Assembly: GCA_025358255.1 (NCBI GenBank)
Contig: JANYKC010000059.1
Span: 1 to 51,672 of the forward strand
Length of the DNA: 51,672 nt
DNA from: Spirochaetaceae bacterium
Lineage (GTDB): Bacteria > Spirochaetota > Spirochaetia > Treponematales > Rectinemataceae
Reading direction: 5' to 3'
Below the pieces are notes generated by a model. It was not told the DNA's origin, made no database searches, and saw only the letters and a list, made by a program, of their open reading frames with translations. A program made the translations under genes and the position numbers. This document shows positions 7,884-16,926 of the stretch, piece after piece. Every line of letters starts with the position of its first letter. The stretch's first letter is position 1.

Positions 7884-8999
7884 ATGGCGAAAAGGCTTCT
7901 CCTCTATGTTGGCACCTACACGGATCCCATCCTCTTCGGCACCGGGCAGGTCTTCCAAGGCAAGGGCGAAGGCATCTACCTCTTCGAACTGGGGAGCGGC
8001 AGCGGTCCTGCCAGACAGGTCTGGAGGAAAAAAGGAGTCTCGAACCCCTCCTTCCTGGACCTCTCCCCCTCCGGCCGTTTCCTCTACGCCGTCAATGAGC
8101 TAAAGGACTACGAAGGCGAGAAGACCGGGACCTTAAGCGCCTTTGCCCTCGATGCGAAGGGAGGGGAGCCGAGCTTCCTCAACCGGAGGCCAACGGGGGG
8201 CACCGACCCTTGCCATGTGACGGTGGACGCCTCGGGAAGCTTCGCCGTCGTCGCGAACTACATGAGCGGCAGCATCGCTGTCTTCCGCCTCCTCGCGGAT
8301 GGCTCGCTGGGAGAGTTGAGCGATTTCCACCAGCACCGTGGGTCGAGCGCCGACACGGCGCGGCAGGGCGGGCCCCACGCGCACTCGGCCGTCTTCGACC
8401 GCGGCGGCTCGCGCCTCCTCGTCGCCGACCTTGGGACCGACGAGCTGGTAGCCTACCGCTGGGACGGAAGGCTGGGGAGGCTCGAGCGGGAGGACGAGCT
8501 CTGCTTCAAGGCCAGGCCAGGCCAGGGGCCGAGGCACCTGGCCCTCCATCCGCGCTACCCCTTCGCCTATCTTGTGTGCGAACTCGATTCGACGGTCAGC
8601 GTGCTCGACCGGAAAGGCATTGGCGCGTCCTTCAAGGAGATCCAGACGGTATCCAGCCTGCCTTCGCTCTACGCTGGACCCAACAGCTGCGCCGACCTCC
8701 ACCTCTCGCCTTCGGGGGATTTTCTCTACGTTTCCAATCGGGGACACGACAGCATCGCCACCTTCAGGGTCGACGCCGTCAGCGGCAGGCTTGAGCCCTT
8801 GGGCCATGTCGGCTCGGGAGGCAGGACCCCTCGGAGCTTCGACCTGGCCCCCGCAGGGGAGCTCCTCTTCGCCGCCAACCAGGACACTGACAACATCGCG
8901 GTCTTCCGCGTCGACAGGACCAGCGGCGCCCTCGAAGCCACGGGACTCGAGATAAGCGTGCCGACCCCCGTCTGCGTCCGCGCCTTCGAGGTCGGCTAA
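7884..8999 (+). CDS. Lactonase family protein (6-phosphogluconolactonase, beta-propeller type)
   Basis: 371 residues, the usual length for the seven-bladed propeller lactonase family (YbhE type). Repeated blade motifs of the form SPSGRFLYAVNE, DASGSFAVVANYMSGSIAVF, GPNSCADLHLSPSGDFLYVSNRG and LLFAANQDTDNIAVF are visible, as is the conserved GGPHAHS segment. No signal peptide is present, so it is cytoplasmic. Known members hydrolyse 6-phosphogluconolactone or related sugar lactones. It stands alone on the plus strand, convergent with the glycyl radical operon, and may serve the same sugar metabolism; its substrate cannot be read from the sequence. Confidence 0.88.
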   Translation: MAKRLLLYVGTYTDPILFGTGQVFQGKGEGIYLFELGSGSGPARQVWRKKGVSNPSFLDLSPSGRFLYAVNELKDYEGEKTGTLSAFALDAKGGEPSFLNRRPTGGTDPCHVTVDASGSFAVVANYMSGSIAVFRLLADGSLGELSDFHQHRGSSADTARQGGPHAHSAVFDRGGSRLLVADLGTDELVAYRWDGRLGRLEREDELCFKARPGQGPRHLALHPRYPFAYLVCELDSTVSVLDRKGIGASFKEIQTVSSLPSLYAGPNSCADLHLSPSGDFLYVSNRGHDSIATFRVDAVSGRLEPLGHVGSGGRTPRSFDLAPAGELLFAANQDTDNIAVFRVDRTSGALEATGLEISVPTPVCVRAFEVG

Positions 9000-9024
9000 C
9001 GCGTTCGCCTTGAGCCCGATCCTG

Positions 9025-9336
9025 TCATGTCCAGTAGTCGAACACAAGGACATCCCGCAGCAAGGGCTTCACGAACCGGCCGAACTCAAGGTGGGCCGGA
9101 TGCGGGAGATAGGCGTCCCGGTCCGCTTCGTCCTTGAAGCTCAGCATGAAACACTGGTCAAATCCGTGGGAGAGGCCTTCTGGGCTGTTGTTCACGCCGC
9201 GTTCGAATCCGACATGAAAAGGCATGATCGCCGGCAGGGACGAAAAGCGCCTCGTCACCTCCGCCCTTTCGGCCGGCCCTGCGCCCTCGACATAGGCAAA
9301 CAGGACGACATGGCGCAGCGTCCTCCGCATTGGCAT
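9025..9336 (-). CDS. Dabb (stress-responsive alpha-beta barrel) family protein
   Basis: 103 residues of a single Dabb domain: RHVVLFAYVEGAG at the start, a central FDQCFMLSFKDEADRDAYLPHPAHLEF and a final LLRDVLVFDYW. Such ferredoxin-fold dimers include small enzymes and stress proteins; most have no assigned reaction. The start at 9336 (MPMRRTL) is chosen because AGGAAAGGGGAG precedes it; the longer frame from 9363 has no ribosome site. It is the last gene of the glycyl radical operon, 30 bp after the GlcG/HbpS-like gene. Within a sugar catabolic operon it could be an isomerase or lyase of an unstable intermediate, but this is guesswork. Confidence 0.78.
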   Translation of the reverse strand: MPMRRTLRHVVLFAYVEGAGPAERAEVTRRFSSLPAIMPFHVGFERGVNNSPEGLSHGFDQCFMLSFKDEADRDAYLPHPAHLEFGRFVKPLLRDVLVFDYWT

Positions 9337-9366
9337 ATCTCCCCTTTCCTCCATGACCGGCATGAT

Positions 9367-9843
9367 TCAGGCCCTCTTCCCTAAGCGATTTCTCAACGCG
9401 GAAACCGCGCGGCCATGGTCCTCATGATCGGCGAGACCCGAGACCGCGAGGCAGCCGACGACACCGACACCGCGGATCCTGATCGGGACGGCACCGCCGT
9501 AAGGGGCGTAGTCGGCAGGTGACAGCCCGTATTTTTCCTCGAGGCTCGTGCCTTTGGACTTGAGGACGGCCGACATATGGAGAGAGCTCCGATGGAAACG
9601 TTGCACGATCCTCGCCTTGCGAAGGAGCCACTGGTCGTTGTCCGGACTCGAGCCCGGCAGGCCCGCGTGGAAGAGGACCTGACCGTTCAGCGTGATGTCG
9701 ATCGCGACCGGCAATGCCTCCTTCCTTGCCGCCTCGACGAGCTCCGTGCCGACTGCCCAGGCATCCTCAAACGTGAAGCTGGAGAACTGCAGCTCCTCGA
9801 ACTCCGCCTCGAGCCGCTCCAGCGTGTAGTTCCCATCGCTCAT
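9367..9843 (-). CDS. GlcG/HbpS-like (UPF0303, heme-degrading domain) protein
   Basis: 158 residues of the GlcG/HbpS fold: FEDAWAVGTELVEAARKEALPVAIDI, LNGQVLFHAGLPGSSPDN, the basic helix LLRKARIVQRFHRSS, YGGAVPIRIRGVGVVGCLAVSGLADHEDH. Family members are small cytoplasmic proteins often found beside catabolic enzymes; some relatives bind heme or cobalamin, most are uncharacterised. The ATG at 9843 overlaps the AroE-like stop codon in an ATGA, so translation is coupled; the open frame upstream of this ATG is the shadow of that gene. Its task in the radical-enzyme operon is unknown. Confidence 0.82.
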   Translation of the reverse strand: MSDGNYTLERLEAEFEELQFSSFTFEDAWAVGTELVEAARKEALPVAIDITLNGQVLFHAGLPGSSPDNDQWLLRKARIVQRFHRSSLHMSAVLKSKGTSLEEKYGLSPADYAPYGGAVPIRIRGVGVVGCLAVSGLADHEDHGRAVSALRNRLGKRA

Positions 9844-10703
9844 GAGATCGCCGCCTCGAAAGCCTTGCGCATCACGTCCTTGTCGGGCTTGAGCCCGGTC
9901 CACATGGTGATATTGAGCGCCGCCTGGTTGATCAGCATCTGCATGCCGCTCTGCCACTTGAGCCCCCTCGACTCCGCTTCGCGGAGGAAGGGCGTGTATG
10001 CCGGGTTGGGGATGACGTCCTGCACGTACACGCCCTTGCCGATGCTGTCGTAATCGATGTTGGGCTTGTCGTCGACATTCGGGTAGAGACCGATGGAGGT
10101 GGCGTTGACGAGGATGTGCGTGCCTTCGGGAATGCGGCACTTCCCATCCCAAGCGACGTAGTCGACTTCGACCTTCGTCTTCTGCCTGAGGGTATCGACA
10201 AGCCCTTGCCCGAGCGCCAGGTCCTTGGGGATGTTCACGATCGTCAAGTGCCTGGCCCCGGCGAGGGCAAGCTCGACGCAGATCGCCCTGGCCGCTCCTC
10301 CCGCCCCCAGGACTACCACGCGCTTCCCTCCAGGATCGACGCCAGCGCCTTCGAGCGCGATCATGAAGCCCTTCCCGTCGGTATTGTCCCCTGTCAGGAC
10401 TCCGCCATCGTTGATGACCGTGTTCACCGCGCCGATCAGCGTGGCCGCGGGCGACAGCTTGTCCAGATACTTGAGCACTTCGATCTTGTGCGGGATCGTG
10501 CAGTTGATCCCGCGGAACTTCATCGCCTTCAGCCCAAGGATCGCGTCGCCTAGCTTCCCCGGATCCACGTCAATTGTGAGGAAGCGCCAGTTGCGCAGGC
10601 CAAGATCGCGGAAGGCCGCCTCCTGGATGACGACACCGGGGTTCTCGGCGGCCGGGTGCCCGAAAACTCCCACCAGATGGTCGAGATAGTCCTGTTCCTT
10701 CAT
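9840..10703 (-). CDS. Shikimate/quinate dehydrogenase-like oxidoreductase (AroE family)
   Basis: 287 residues with a complete AroE pattern: NCTIPHK with the catalytic lysine, GAVNTV, GDNTDGKGF with the catalytic aspartate, Rossmann motif VLGAGGAARA, NATSIGL and the C-terminal GMQMLINQAA. AGGAG stands before the ATG at 10703; a longer frame from 10757 lacks a ribosome site. The enzyme would oxidise or reduce a cyclic polyol acid with NAD(P). Because it lies in a transporter/glycyl radical/kinase operon and not with aro genes, a catabolic substrate (shikimate, quinate or another cyclitol-like compound) is more likely than biosynthesis. The 66-bp gap from the kinase shows no hairpin. Confidence 0.85.
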   Translation of the reverse strand: MKEQDYLDHLVGVFGHPAAENPGVVIQEAAFRDLGLRNWRFLTIDVDPGKLGDAILGLKAMKFRGINCTIPHKIEVLKYLDKLSPAATLIGAVNTVINDGGVLTGDNTDGKGFMIALEGAGVDPGGKRVVVLGAGGAARAICVELALAGARHLTIVNIPKDLALGQGLVDTLRQKTKVEVDYVAWDGKCRIPEGTHILVNATSIGLYPNVDDKPNIDYDSIGKGVYVQDVIPNPAYTPFLREAESRGLKWQSGMQMLINQAALNITMWTGLKPDKDVMRKAFEAAIS

Positions 10704-10769
10704 GCCCTTCTCCTTGTCGCGATCTGACCTGCCTGGCATGCGCACGAAGCCCGCCAAAGGCTGCCACGA

Positions 10770-12599
10770 TCAATGTCCGTTCGCGAAATACACCGCCCCG
10801 ATCGCCTGCGCGAATTGCGCGACGGTCAGCTCCTCGTTACCCTCGAGTTCCTTCATGAGGGGAGTGTTCGCCATCCCCGATCCGGCGACGATGAGCGATA
10901 CCGATGGATCGATTTTCCTGGCCCCCTCCACCAGATGCGCGAAACAGGTGGGGTTCTTGACGAGGCGGCCGAAAAGATACCGCTCTTCCGTGGCGGGGGA
11001 CAGGATGCGTTTCGTCTCGAGGAGGGTGACCGCGAGCGACTCCCCGATCTCACGCCAGATCCTCTTGTTGGTCTCGTCTCCCTCCCGGTCCGGCAGGCCC
11101 ATCATGTGCTCAAGGAAGGGCTTCCGCATATCGACGGGGTCCGTGGGGACATACCAACCCTCGGCGCCATCCCGGTTCCGCTTTTCGATGAAGCCTTTGT
11201 CGACAAGCTCCTTGAAAAGGTCGGGCCTCTCCGCCGGGAAGTATTTCAGGGCGAGGCGAAACACGCCGCTTTGGCTGCAGTATTTCTGCAGGGTGCCCGC
11301 AAGGCCCGTGTTGAAATTGTTGAGGCTTCGCGCATCGTCCGGCTCGAAGGCGCGCTCGGGCCAGGAACCAAGGTCAATGACAAAGTTGTAGACCTCGAGC
11401 GGAATGTCGGGAATGCTCCCATCCTCGGTCACCCAGCCGGTGCCAAGCTCGGTGCCAAGGGTGTGGGCAAAGACACCCTTGGAGACCTTGGCCGCATCGG
11501 GGGAGGCGGCCATTTCGACCGCGGCCGTGAATGAGGCCATGGGGCCATCGTTTATGATCCGCACCACCCCACCCGGCCTCACCCATTCCTTGAGCCGTGA
11601 ATCGAGCTCCGTGAGCTGTGCGAAATCGCTTTCGTAGTCGAGATCAGGATTGTTGCGGATGCCGCGCGTCTTGTAGACCTCGCCGCCGACGATCTTGTCC
11701 CGCACGACCACATCGGGGAAACACAGTCCTATGCCATCGAAGCCGAGGGCGGCGAGGCCGGGGAAGCCCCCGGCCTCGATCGAGGCGAGGGCTTCCTCCA
11801 TCTCCGCATCGCCGGCCTTTTTCCCCAGGCCTCGGGCGGCAAGGAAAAGGAGCTCCGGCCTCCGCGGGTCGTCGGCCGCCAAGCGGTGGATCCACAGCCG
11901 CGCCAGGAAGAGCCGCGTGATGAGGCATATCGGATCGATGAGCTGCCGCGAGCGGAGGAAGGCCGCCGGGAACCAGTCATATTCCTTGTAATCCACGACC
12001 TTCCCGTCATGGACGAGGACGGCCTTGATGTCCGTGCCGCCGACATCGACACCCAGGAGGGACTTCCCGCCGAGCCCCTGTGCGCAGCGCCGGAAGAGGG
12101 CCGCGGCGTCGGACCTTCCCTCAGGCCTTCGGGCCGCGGTTGGCGCGTCCTTGATATCGCCCAAGGCGAAGGCAAAGCCGTCAGAGCCTGGCGCCAAGGC
12201 GGTGAGCATCCGGTCAATGACGTTGATCGCGCGGCCATAGCCCTTTCGCCGCACCCTCGCAAGGCCCAGGCCGAAAACCTCCGGCAGCCGCGAGGCAATG
12301 GCCGCGAGCGCCTCGCAGCGCGGGTCGAAATAGGCGGTGAGCCTCCTGCCGCCCAGGGCAGAGAGGATGTTGTAGACCTCGGCGTGCACGTAGGCCTCGA
12401 CAAAGGCCCTCTCCGCCGCATCAAGGCGGTCGAGCAGGGGGAGCCTTAGGTCGAAGCGGCGATGCTCCTCTCCCTCGAGCGGCTGGACCACAAGGACGAA
12501 CAGGGCGCAAGCGGAATCCGCAAGCTCCCCGAACCGGGAGTGAAGCTCGGAGACATAGACATTCCGCCCCGATCGCGCGGCCTCGAGCAAGTCCCTCAT
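10770..12599 (-). CDS. ASKHA-fold sugar kinase with an unknown N-terminal domain
   Basis: 609 residues. Residues 181-609 form an actin-like kinase related to the ROK group: phosphate-1 loop LLGVDVGGTDIKAVL (181-195), a central VVRIINDGPMASF, phosphate-2 loop HTLGTELGTGWV and adenosine motif SLIVAGSGMANTPL. Residues 1-175 match no family I know; they contain VYVSELHSRFGELADSACALFVLVVQP and FGLGLARVRRKGYGRAINV. The ATG at 12599 overlaps the activase stop in an ATGA and has AGGAGG upstream; the longer frame is a shadow of the activase. The length is about twice that of an ordinary ROK kinase. It probably phosphorylates the imported sugar or cyclitol, before or after the radical step. Confidence 0.82.
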   Translation of the reverse strand: MRDLLEAARSGRNVYVSELHSRFGELADSACALFVLVVQPLEGEEHRRFDLRLPLLDRLDAAERAFVEAYVHAEVYNILSALGGRRLTAYFDPRCEALAAIASRLPEVFGLGLARVRRKGYGRAINVIDRMLTALAPGSDGFAFALGDIKDAPTAARRPEGRSDAAALFRRCAQGLGGKSLLGVDVGGTDIKAVLVHDGKVVDYKEYDWFPAAFLRSRQLIDPICLITRLFLARLWIHRLAADDPRRPELLFLAARGLGKKAGDAEMEEALASIEAGGFPGLAALGFDGIGLCFPDVVVRDKIVGGEVYKTRGIRNNPDLDYESDFAQLTELDSRLKEWVRPGGVVRIINDGPMASFTAAVEMAASPDAAKVSKGVFAHTLGTELGTGWVTEDGSIPDIPLEVYNFVIDLGSWPERAFEPDDARSLNNFNTGLAGTLQKYCSQSGVFRLALKYFPAERPDLFKELVDKGFIEKRNRDGAEGWYVPTDPVDMRKPFLEHMMGLPDREGDETNKRIWREIGESLAVTLLETKRILSPATEERYLFGRLVKNPTCFAHLVEGARKIDPSVSLIVAGSGMANTPLMKELEGNEELTVAQFAQAIGAVYFANGH

Positions 12600-13543
12600 C
12601 GCCCCGCCTCCTGGACGCGCCTTTGCGCCTTTTGCTCGCGGACCACGGTGAGGCCCTCGGCCTCGACGACCCGCATGAGCGTCTCCACCTCCGCTTCCCT
12701 CAGGGGCGACATGCCGGCGAAGAACTCGACGCTCCTGTTCATGAGCTCGTACTTGTGGACCGCCAGGGGATTGAAATTCATCAGCTCCACCCGGGCGTCG
12801 GGCCTGGTCCTGCTTATGGACACGGCGAGGGCGTGGATGTTCGACTCGGTGGCGGTTATCCCGGGTATCAAGGGGATCCGCGTGAGAAGGTCGACGCCCC
12901 GGTCGGCGAGGAGGGCGTAATTGAGCCATATCTGGCCATTCGGCCTGTGCGTGTACTCCTCGTGCATCGTCTCGTCGGCGATTTTCAGGTCGACAATGAA
13001 GAGGTCAACAAGGGGGATGAAGCCCTCGAGGACTTGCCAGTCGCCGAAGAGGCAAGTTTCGATGGCGGTGTGGATGTCTTCCTTCCTGCAGGCCCCGAGG
13101 ACCTCGAGGGCGAACTCGTGCTGGACAAGCGGATCGCCGCCCGAGATCGTGATCCCTCCGCCGGACTGGAGGTAGAACTCGCGGTCACGAAGGAGGGTCG
13201 CCGCCGCCTCGGCGGCCGAGATCCGCCTCCCGTCAAAGGCCAGGGCGCCAGTCGGGCAAGCCTCCACGCACTCGCCGCAGGCGGTGCAGCGGTCATGGTT
13301 GACGATGACGAAGGCATCCTGCTCGTCCCCCACCCGCAGGGCGTCCACAGGGCAGGTCGCCTCGCAGCTCCTGCACTTGATGCACTGCCGCTCGAGGTGC
13401 CACAGGCGCAGGGCCGCATCGAGGCCCTCGGGGTTCTGGCACCAGGCGCAACGGAGGGAGCATCCCTTGAGGAAGAGGGTCGAGCGGATCCCTGGCCCGT
13501 CATGCAAGGTGAACCGCTTGATGTCGATGATGGTCCCTTCCAT
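12596..13543 (-). CDS. Glycyl radical enzyme activase (radical SAM, two ferredoxin clusters)
   Basis: 315 residues. The radical SAM cluster motif is C28-x3-C32-x2-C35 (KGCSLRCAWC). Two ferredoxin-type [4Fe-4S] motifs follow: C54/C57/C60/C64 and C86/C89/C92/C96. SGGDPLVQ and VDLFIVDLK are SAM-binding and barrel motifs of the PflA family. It uses S-adenosylmethionine to place the glycyl radical on its partner. The ATG at 13543 shares one base with the stop of the glycyl radical enzyme gene (TGATG), so the two are translationally coupled. The double ferredoxin insert is the norm for activases of dehydratase/eliminase-type glycyl radical enzymes, unlike PflA itself. Confidence 0.94.
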   Translation of the reverse strand: MEGTIIDIKRFTLHDGPGIRSTLFLKGCSLRCAWCQNPEGLDAALRLWHLERQCIKCRSCEATCPVDALRVGDEQDAFVIVNHDRCTACGECVEACPTGALAFDGRRISAAEAAATLLRDREFYLQSGGGITISGGDPLVQHEFALEVLGACRKEDIHTAIETCLFGDWQVLEGFIPLVDLFIVDLKIADETMHEEYTHRPNGQIWLNYALLADRGVDLLTRIPLIPGITATESNIHALAVSISRTRPDARVELMNFNPLAVHKYELMNRSVEFFAGMSPLREAEVETLMRVVEAEGLTVVREQKAQRRVQEAGR

Positions 13544-15921
13544 CAGGCTTCCCCATAGCTTGTGCGGGCGATGATCTCGTCCTGGAGGTCGTTGGCGAGC
13601 TCGGTGAAATAGGCCGTATAGCCGGCCACACGCACGGTGAGGCCGCGCCACTCCTGGGGCCTCGACTTTGCCGCGAGGAGGTCCTCCCTCCTGATGACGT
13701 TGAACTGGACATGGTTGATGCGCAGCTTCACGAAGGTCCGCAGGAAGGCCGAGAATTTCGCCACGCCCTCCTCGGTCCGGAAGAATTCGGGAAGGAACTT
13801 CATGTTGAGCAAGGTTCCGTTGCTGCCTTCCATGGAGCTGATGCGGGACACCGATCGAAGCAGGGCCGTCGGGCCGTTCCGGTCGCGGCCGTACATCGCG
13901 GACATGCCACCGTCCGCGAGCGGATCCTTGGCCTTGCGTCCGTCCATGGAGGCACCGACATTCTGGCCCATCGGCACGTGGGCGGAGACCGTGTAGAGGC
14001 CCGTGTGGTAGGGGCCGCCACGCGCGTTGGTGAATTCCGCCATCTTTCCCGCGAAGTAATCGACCCATCTGGCAGCGATGGCGTCCACCCACTCGACGTC
14101 ATTGCCATATTTCGGGACCTTGTTGATGACAAGCTGGCGCAGCCGTTCCTGGTCCTTCCAGTCCTTCCGGAGCGCGGCGAGGGCTTCGGTGGCGGAGAAT
14201 ACGTGGTCGTCATAGATGCACTTCTTGATCGCCGCGAGGCTGTCCGCAAGGTTGGCTGGCTGGATGGCCTGGATTCCGGAAAGGTTGTAGCGGGCCCCGC
14301 CTGCGGTCACGTCCAGGGCCTTGTCCGCGCAGCCGTCGATGGAGGCCGAAAGGAAGGGGGAAGGCAGTATCTCCGCATGAAGGGCGTCCACGACGTCGCA
14401 GGCCTTGATCATCCGCGTGATGAAGTGGTCCATCTGGGCCTTGAGCGCCGCCTCAAGCTCCTCATAGTTCCTATATTCCTCCAGGGAGCCGAGGTCGAGC
14501 CCGATGCGCTTCCCGGTGAGGAGGCAATCGCCATGGTTGAGGGTGAGTTCGAGCGCCTTGACCATGTTGAACATGGCCGCGTCGCTCCAGCCGAGGGCGT
14601 TTCCGTGGGTGGTGAGCTCGACGCAGCCGACGATCGCGTAGTCGATGGCATGCTCGCGGGAGATGCCGCGGGCCATCAGCGCTGGGATGACGCCCTCGTC
14701 ATTGAAGATCTGGGGCATGCCCGAGCCGAGGCCTATGACACGCGAGCATTCGCGGACAAAATCCTCGCTCGACTTCTCCGATAGCCGCGCGGAGAGGTTC
14801 GGCTGGGGGAGGCCGATGTGGGCCTGGGCCTTGAGGAAAAGATAGGACAACTCGTTCGCCGCATCCTCGCCATCGGCGCCCAGGCCGCCGATCGCCACGT
14901 TGAAGCCGATCGGGAAGCCAGCGAAATAACGGGCGCTGCTGGAGTTCCGCAAGTAGACGATCTGGTTGAACTTGAGCCAAAGGGCCTCGGCGATCTCGAG
15001 GGCGCCTTGCCGGTCCAGCCTGCCCTCGCGGAGGTCGAGCCTGTAATAGGGATAGAGGTACTGGTCCGCCCTCCCGGGCGAGAAGGACGAGGCATTGGAC
15101 TCGGCATGGAGAAGGACGAAGAGGAACCACATAGATTGCACTGCCTCGCGGAAAGTCGAAGGCGCTTCCTTCGCGATCTTGGCGCAGACCCGTGCGATCT
15201 CCTCGAGGTTCCCTCTCCTTGCGGTTTCGGCTTCGCGTGAGGCCAGCTCCCTCGCCAGCGCCGCGTAGCGCTCGATGAAATCAATGGCTCCCTGCAAGGC
15301 GATGACCATGCCACGGAAAAAATCGCGCTTGCCAGGCGCGGCGACGCGTTCCCGTTCCGTCAGCTCGTCGCGTAGGGCCTTCGGCCCAATGGCGAGCCAA
15401 CGCCTGGTGTCCGGGCAGATGTGTCCCTGCGAGTGGTCCGTCTGGTTGATTTTCGCGACCTTCCCTATGGCCGCGATCTCATCGCCGATGCGGGCCTTCA
15501 CCATGTCCTCGAGCGATTTGCCTTTCCAGAATGGCAGGATCTCGTTGCGGAAGGTCGTGATGTCCTCGGCCCTCACCTGGAACTTGTCCTGGGGCCTCTC
15601 GGGGAGGTTCTCCATCTCGGCGTCCACCCAGGAGATGCCCGCCTCAGGGGATACGACGCCGGCGCGCACGCCGGCGCTGCGGTTGCCGACAATGAGCTCC
15701 ATCGGGTCGATGCGGATCTCGATCCGCCTCAATGTCAGCGCGAGGGCCTCGGCACGCTGGATGTTGCGCTTCTTGCCGGGATTGGCGCGGTAATAGTCCG
15801 TGACGATCTTGGCCTGCTCTATCGACAGGTAGCGCGGCTCGTCGAGCATCCGCTGCTTGAGGACGCCTATCCTGGGCGGGCAGGAGAGCCCACCGATTTC
15901 CCCGAGTTCGATCTTTTCCAT
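13543..15921 (-). CDS. Glycyl radical enzyme, dehydratase/eliminase-like, substrate unknown
   Basis: 792 residues, full length for the family. The thiyl cysteine is C433 in VGCVELTTHGN, with the base E435; the glycyl radical site is G767 in VRVAGYTAYF. A single cysteine followed by V-E rules out true pyruvate formate-lyase, which has adjacent cysteines, and fits the diol dehydratase, choline lyase and related eliminases. H167 (QGHICPD) and D447 (GWSDAAMF) are placed where diol dehydratases keep substrate-binding residues. GGAGAGG precedes the ATG. The activase is coupled downstream, and a sugar importer lies upstream. The motif GCVELTTHGN-LGWSD is not one I can tie to a named subgroup, so the substrate (sugar, sugar alcohol or cyclitol) is open. 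Confidence 0.92.
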   Translation of the reverse strand: MEKIELGEIGGLSCPPRIGVLKQRMLDEPRYLSIEQAKIVTDYYRANPGKKRNIQRAEALALTLRRIEIRIDPMELIVGNRSAGVRAGVVSPEAGISWVDAEMENLPERPQDKFQVRAEDITTFRNEILPFWKGKSLEDMVKARIGDEIAAIGKVAKINQTDHSQGHICPDTRRWLAIGPKALRDELTERERVAAPGKRDFFRGMVIALQGAIDFIERYAALARELASREAETARRGNLEEIARVCAKIAKEAPSTFREAVQSMWFLFVLLHAESNASSFSPGRADQYLYPYYRLDLREGRLDRQGALEIAEALWLKFNQIVYLRNSSSARYFAGFPIGFNVAIGGLGADGEDAANELSYLFLKAQAHIGLPQPNLSARLSEKSSEDFVRECSRVIGLGSGMPQIFNDEGVIPALMARGISREHAIDYAIVGCVELTTHGNALGWSDAAMFNMVKALELTLNHGDCLLTGKRIGLDLGSLEEYRNYEELEAALKAQMDHFITRMIKACDVVDALHAEILPSPFLSASIDGCADKALDVTAGGARYNLSGIQAIQPANLADSLAAIKKCIYDDHVFSATEALAALRKDWKDQERLRQLVINKVPKYGNDVEWVDAIAARWVDYFAGKMAEFTNARGGPYHTGLYTVSAHVPMGQNVGASMDGRKAKDPLADGGMSAMYGRDRNGPTALLRSVSRISSMEGSNGTLLNMKFLPEFFRTEEGVAKFSAFLRTFVKLRINHVQFNVIRREDLLAAKSRPQEWRGLTVRVAGYTAYFTELANDLQDEIIARTSYGEA

Positions 15922-15953
15922 GGGCCTCTCCGTTCACCGTCCGGCGCGAACCC

Positions 15954-16916
15954 TCACACGAGTTCCCGCTTGCGTTTCTGGGCGAAACAATCGAGCCAGA
16001 TTATGGCCACGATGACCGTCCCCTTGAGCAGTATCTGGTAATACGAGGTGATGTTGAGCATGTTCATGACGTTGTCGAGCATGCCGAAGGCCAGGAGACC
16101 GAGGGCCGACTGCGGGATGCCGCCGATGCCGCCCGCGAAGGAGGTGCCGCCGACGACGACGCCGCAGTTGACGACCAGGGCCGTCAGGTCCCCGTAGATC
16201 GCCGAACCCGTGTTGAGCTTCGAGGACAGGAGAAATCCCGCGAGGGCGGCCGTGCCGCCCGAGATCACGAAGGCCAGCCACTTGGTCCGGATGACGTTGA
16301 TGCCCGAATAGCGGGCCACCTCGTAGTCGCCTCCGATGGCATAGAGGTTGCGCCCGAACTGCGTGTATCGCATGAGCCAGGCGAAAATGATGAAGCAAAC
16401 AATTGTGATGATGACGAGGTTCGGCACCCCCAGGAGGTATCCGTTCCCGATCATCATGAAATCCGGGTTGGATGAGGGCAGGGGGTGGGCGTCGGTGAGC
16501 TGCTGGGCCACGCCGGTGAGGAGAAGGCCCATGCCGAGGGTGATGATGAAGGCCTCCGTGCGCTGGTGGACGACCAGGAACCCGTTGACGAAACCGACCA
16601 CGACGCCGAAAACGATCGCGCAGAATATCGCCGGCCACATGGGCATCACCGACTGGAGCTTGATGGAAAGGACGCCTGACACGACGAGGATGCCGCCGAT
16701 GGAGAGGTCGCAGCCGCCGGCGATGATGGTCAGCGTCACGCCGAACGAGAGGATGAGGAGGATCGACGAGGAGTTGAGCATGTCGAGGAGGTTGTAGGGC
16801 GTGTAGAAGCCCGTCTTCGTGAACAGCATGCCGACCAGCATGATGATGATGAAAGGCAGGGCCTTCTGCCTTGTGAGGATCCCGAAAAGCGCGCTAGATC
16901 TTGTGGTCCGGTCCAT
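15954..16916 (-). CDS. Sugar ABC transporter permease (RbsC/CUT2 family)
   Basis: 320 residues with about eight to ten membrane helices and CUT2 signatures such as GVTLTIIAGGCDLSIGGILVVSG and VVGGTSFAGGIGGIPQSALG. AGGAG lies before the ATG at 16916; the upstream part of the frame to 17012 is noise overlapping the other permease. Two non-identical permeases in one operon, instead of an RbsC homodimer, suggest a heterodimeric channel. It lies 10 bp after its partner and 32 bp before the glycyl radical enzyme gene. Confidence 0.9.
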   Translation of the reverse strand: MDRTTRSSALFGILTRQKALPFIIIMLVGMLFTKTGFYTPYNLLDMLNSSSILLILSFGVTLTIIAGGCDLSIGGILVVSGVLSIKLQSVMPMWPAIFCAIVFGVVVGFVNGFLVVHQRTEAFIITLGMGLLLTGVAQQLTDAHPLPSSNPDFMMIGNGYLLGVPNLVIITIVCFIIFAWLMRYTQFGRNLYAIGGDYEVARYSGINVIRTKWLAFVISGGTAALAGFLLSSKLNTGSAIYGDLTALVVNCGVVVGGTSFAGGIGGIPQSALGLLAFGMLDNVMNMLNITSYYQILLKGTVIVAIIWLDCFAQKRKRELV

Positions 16917-16926
16917 GATGCTTCTC

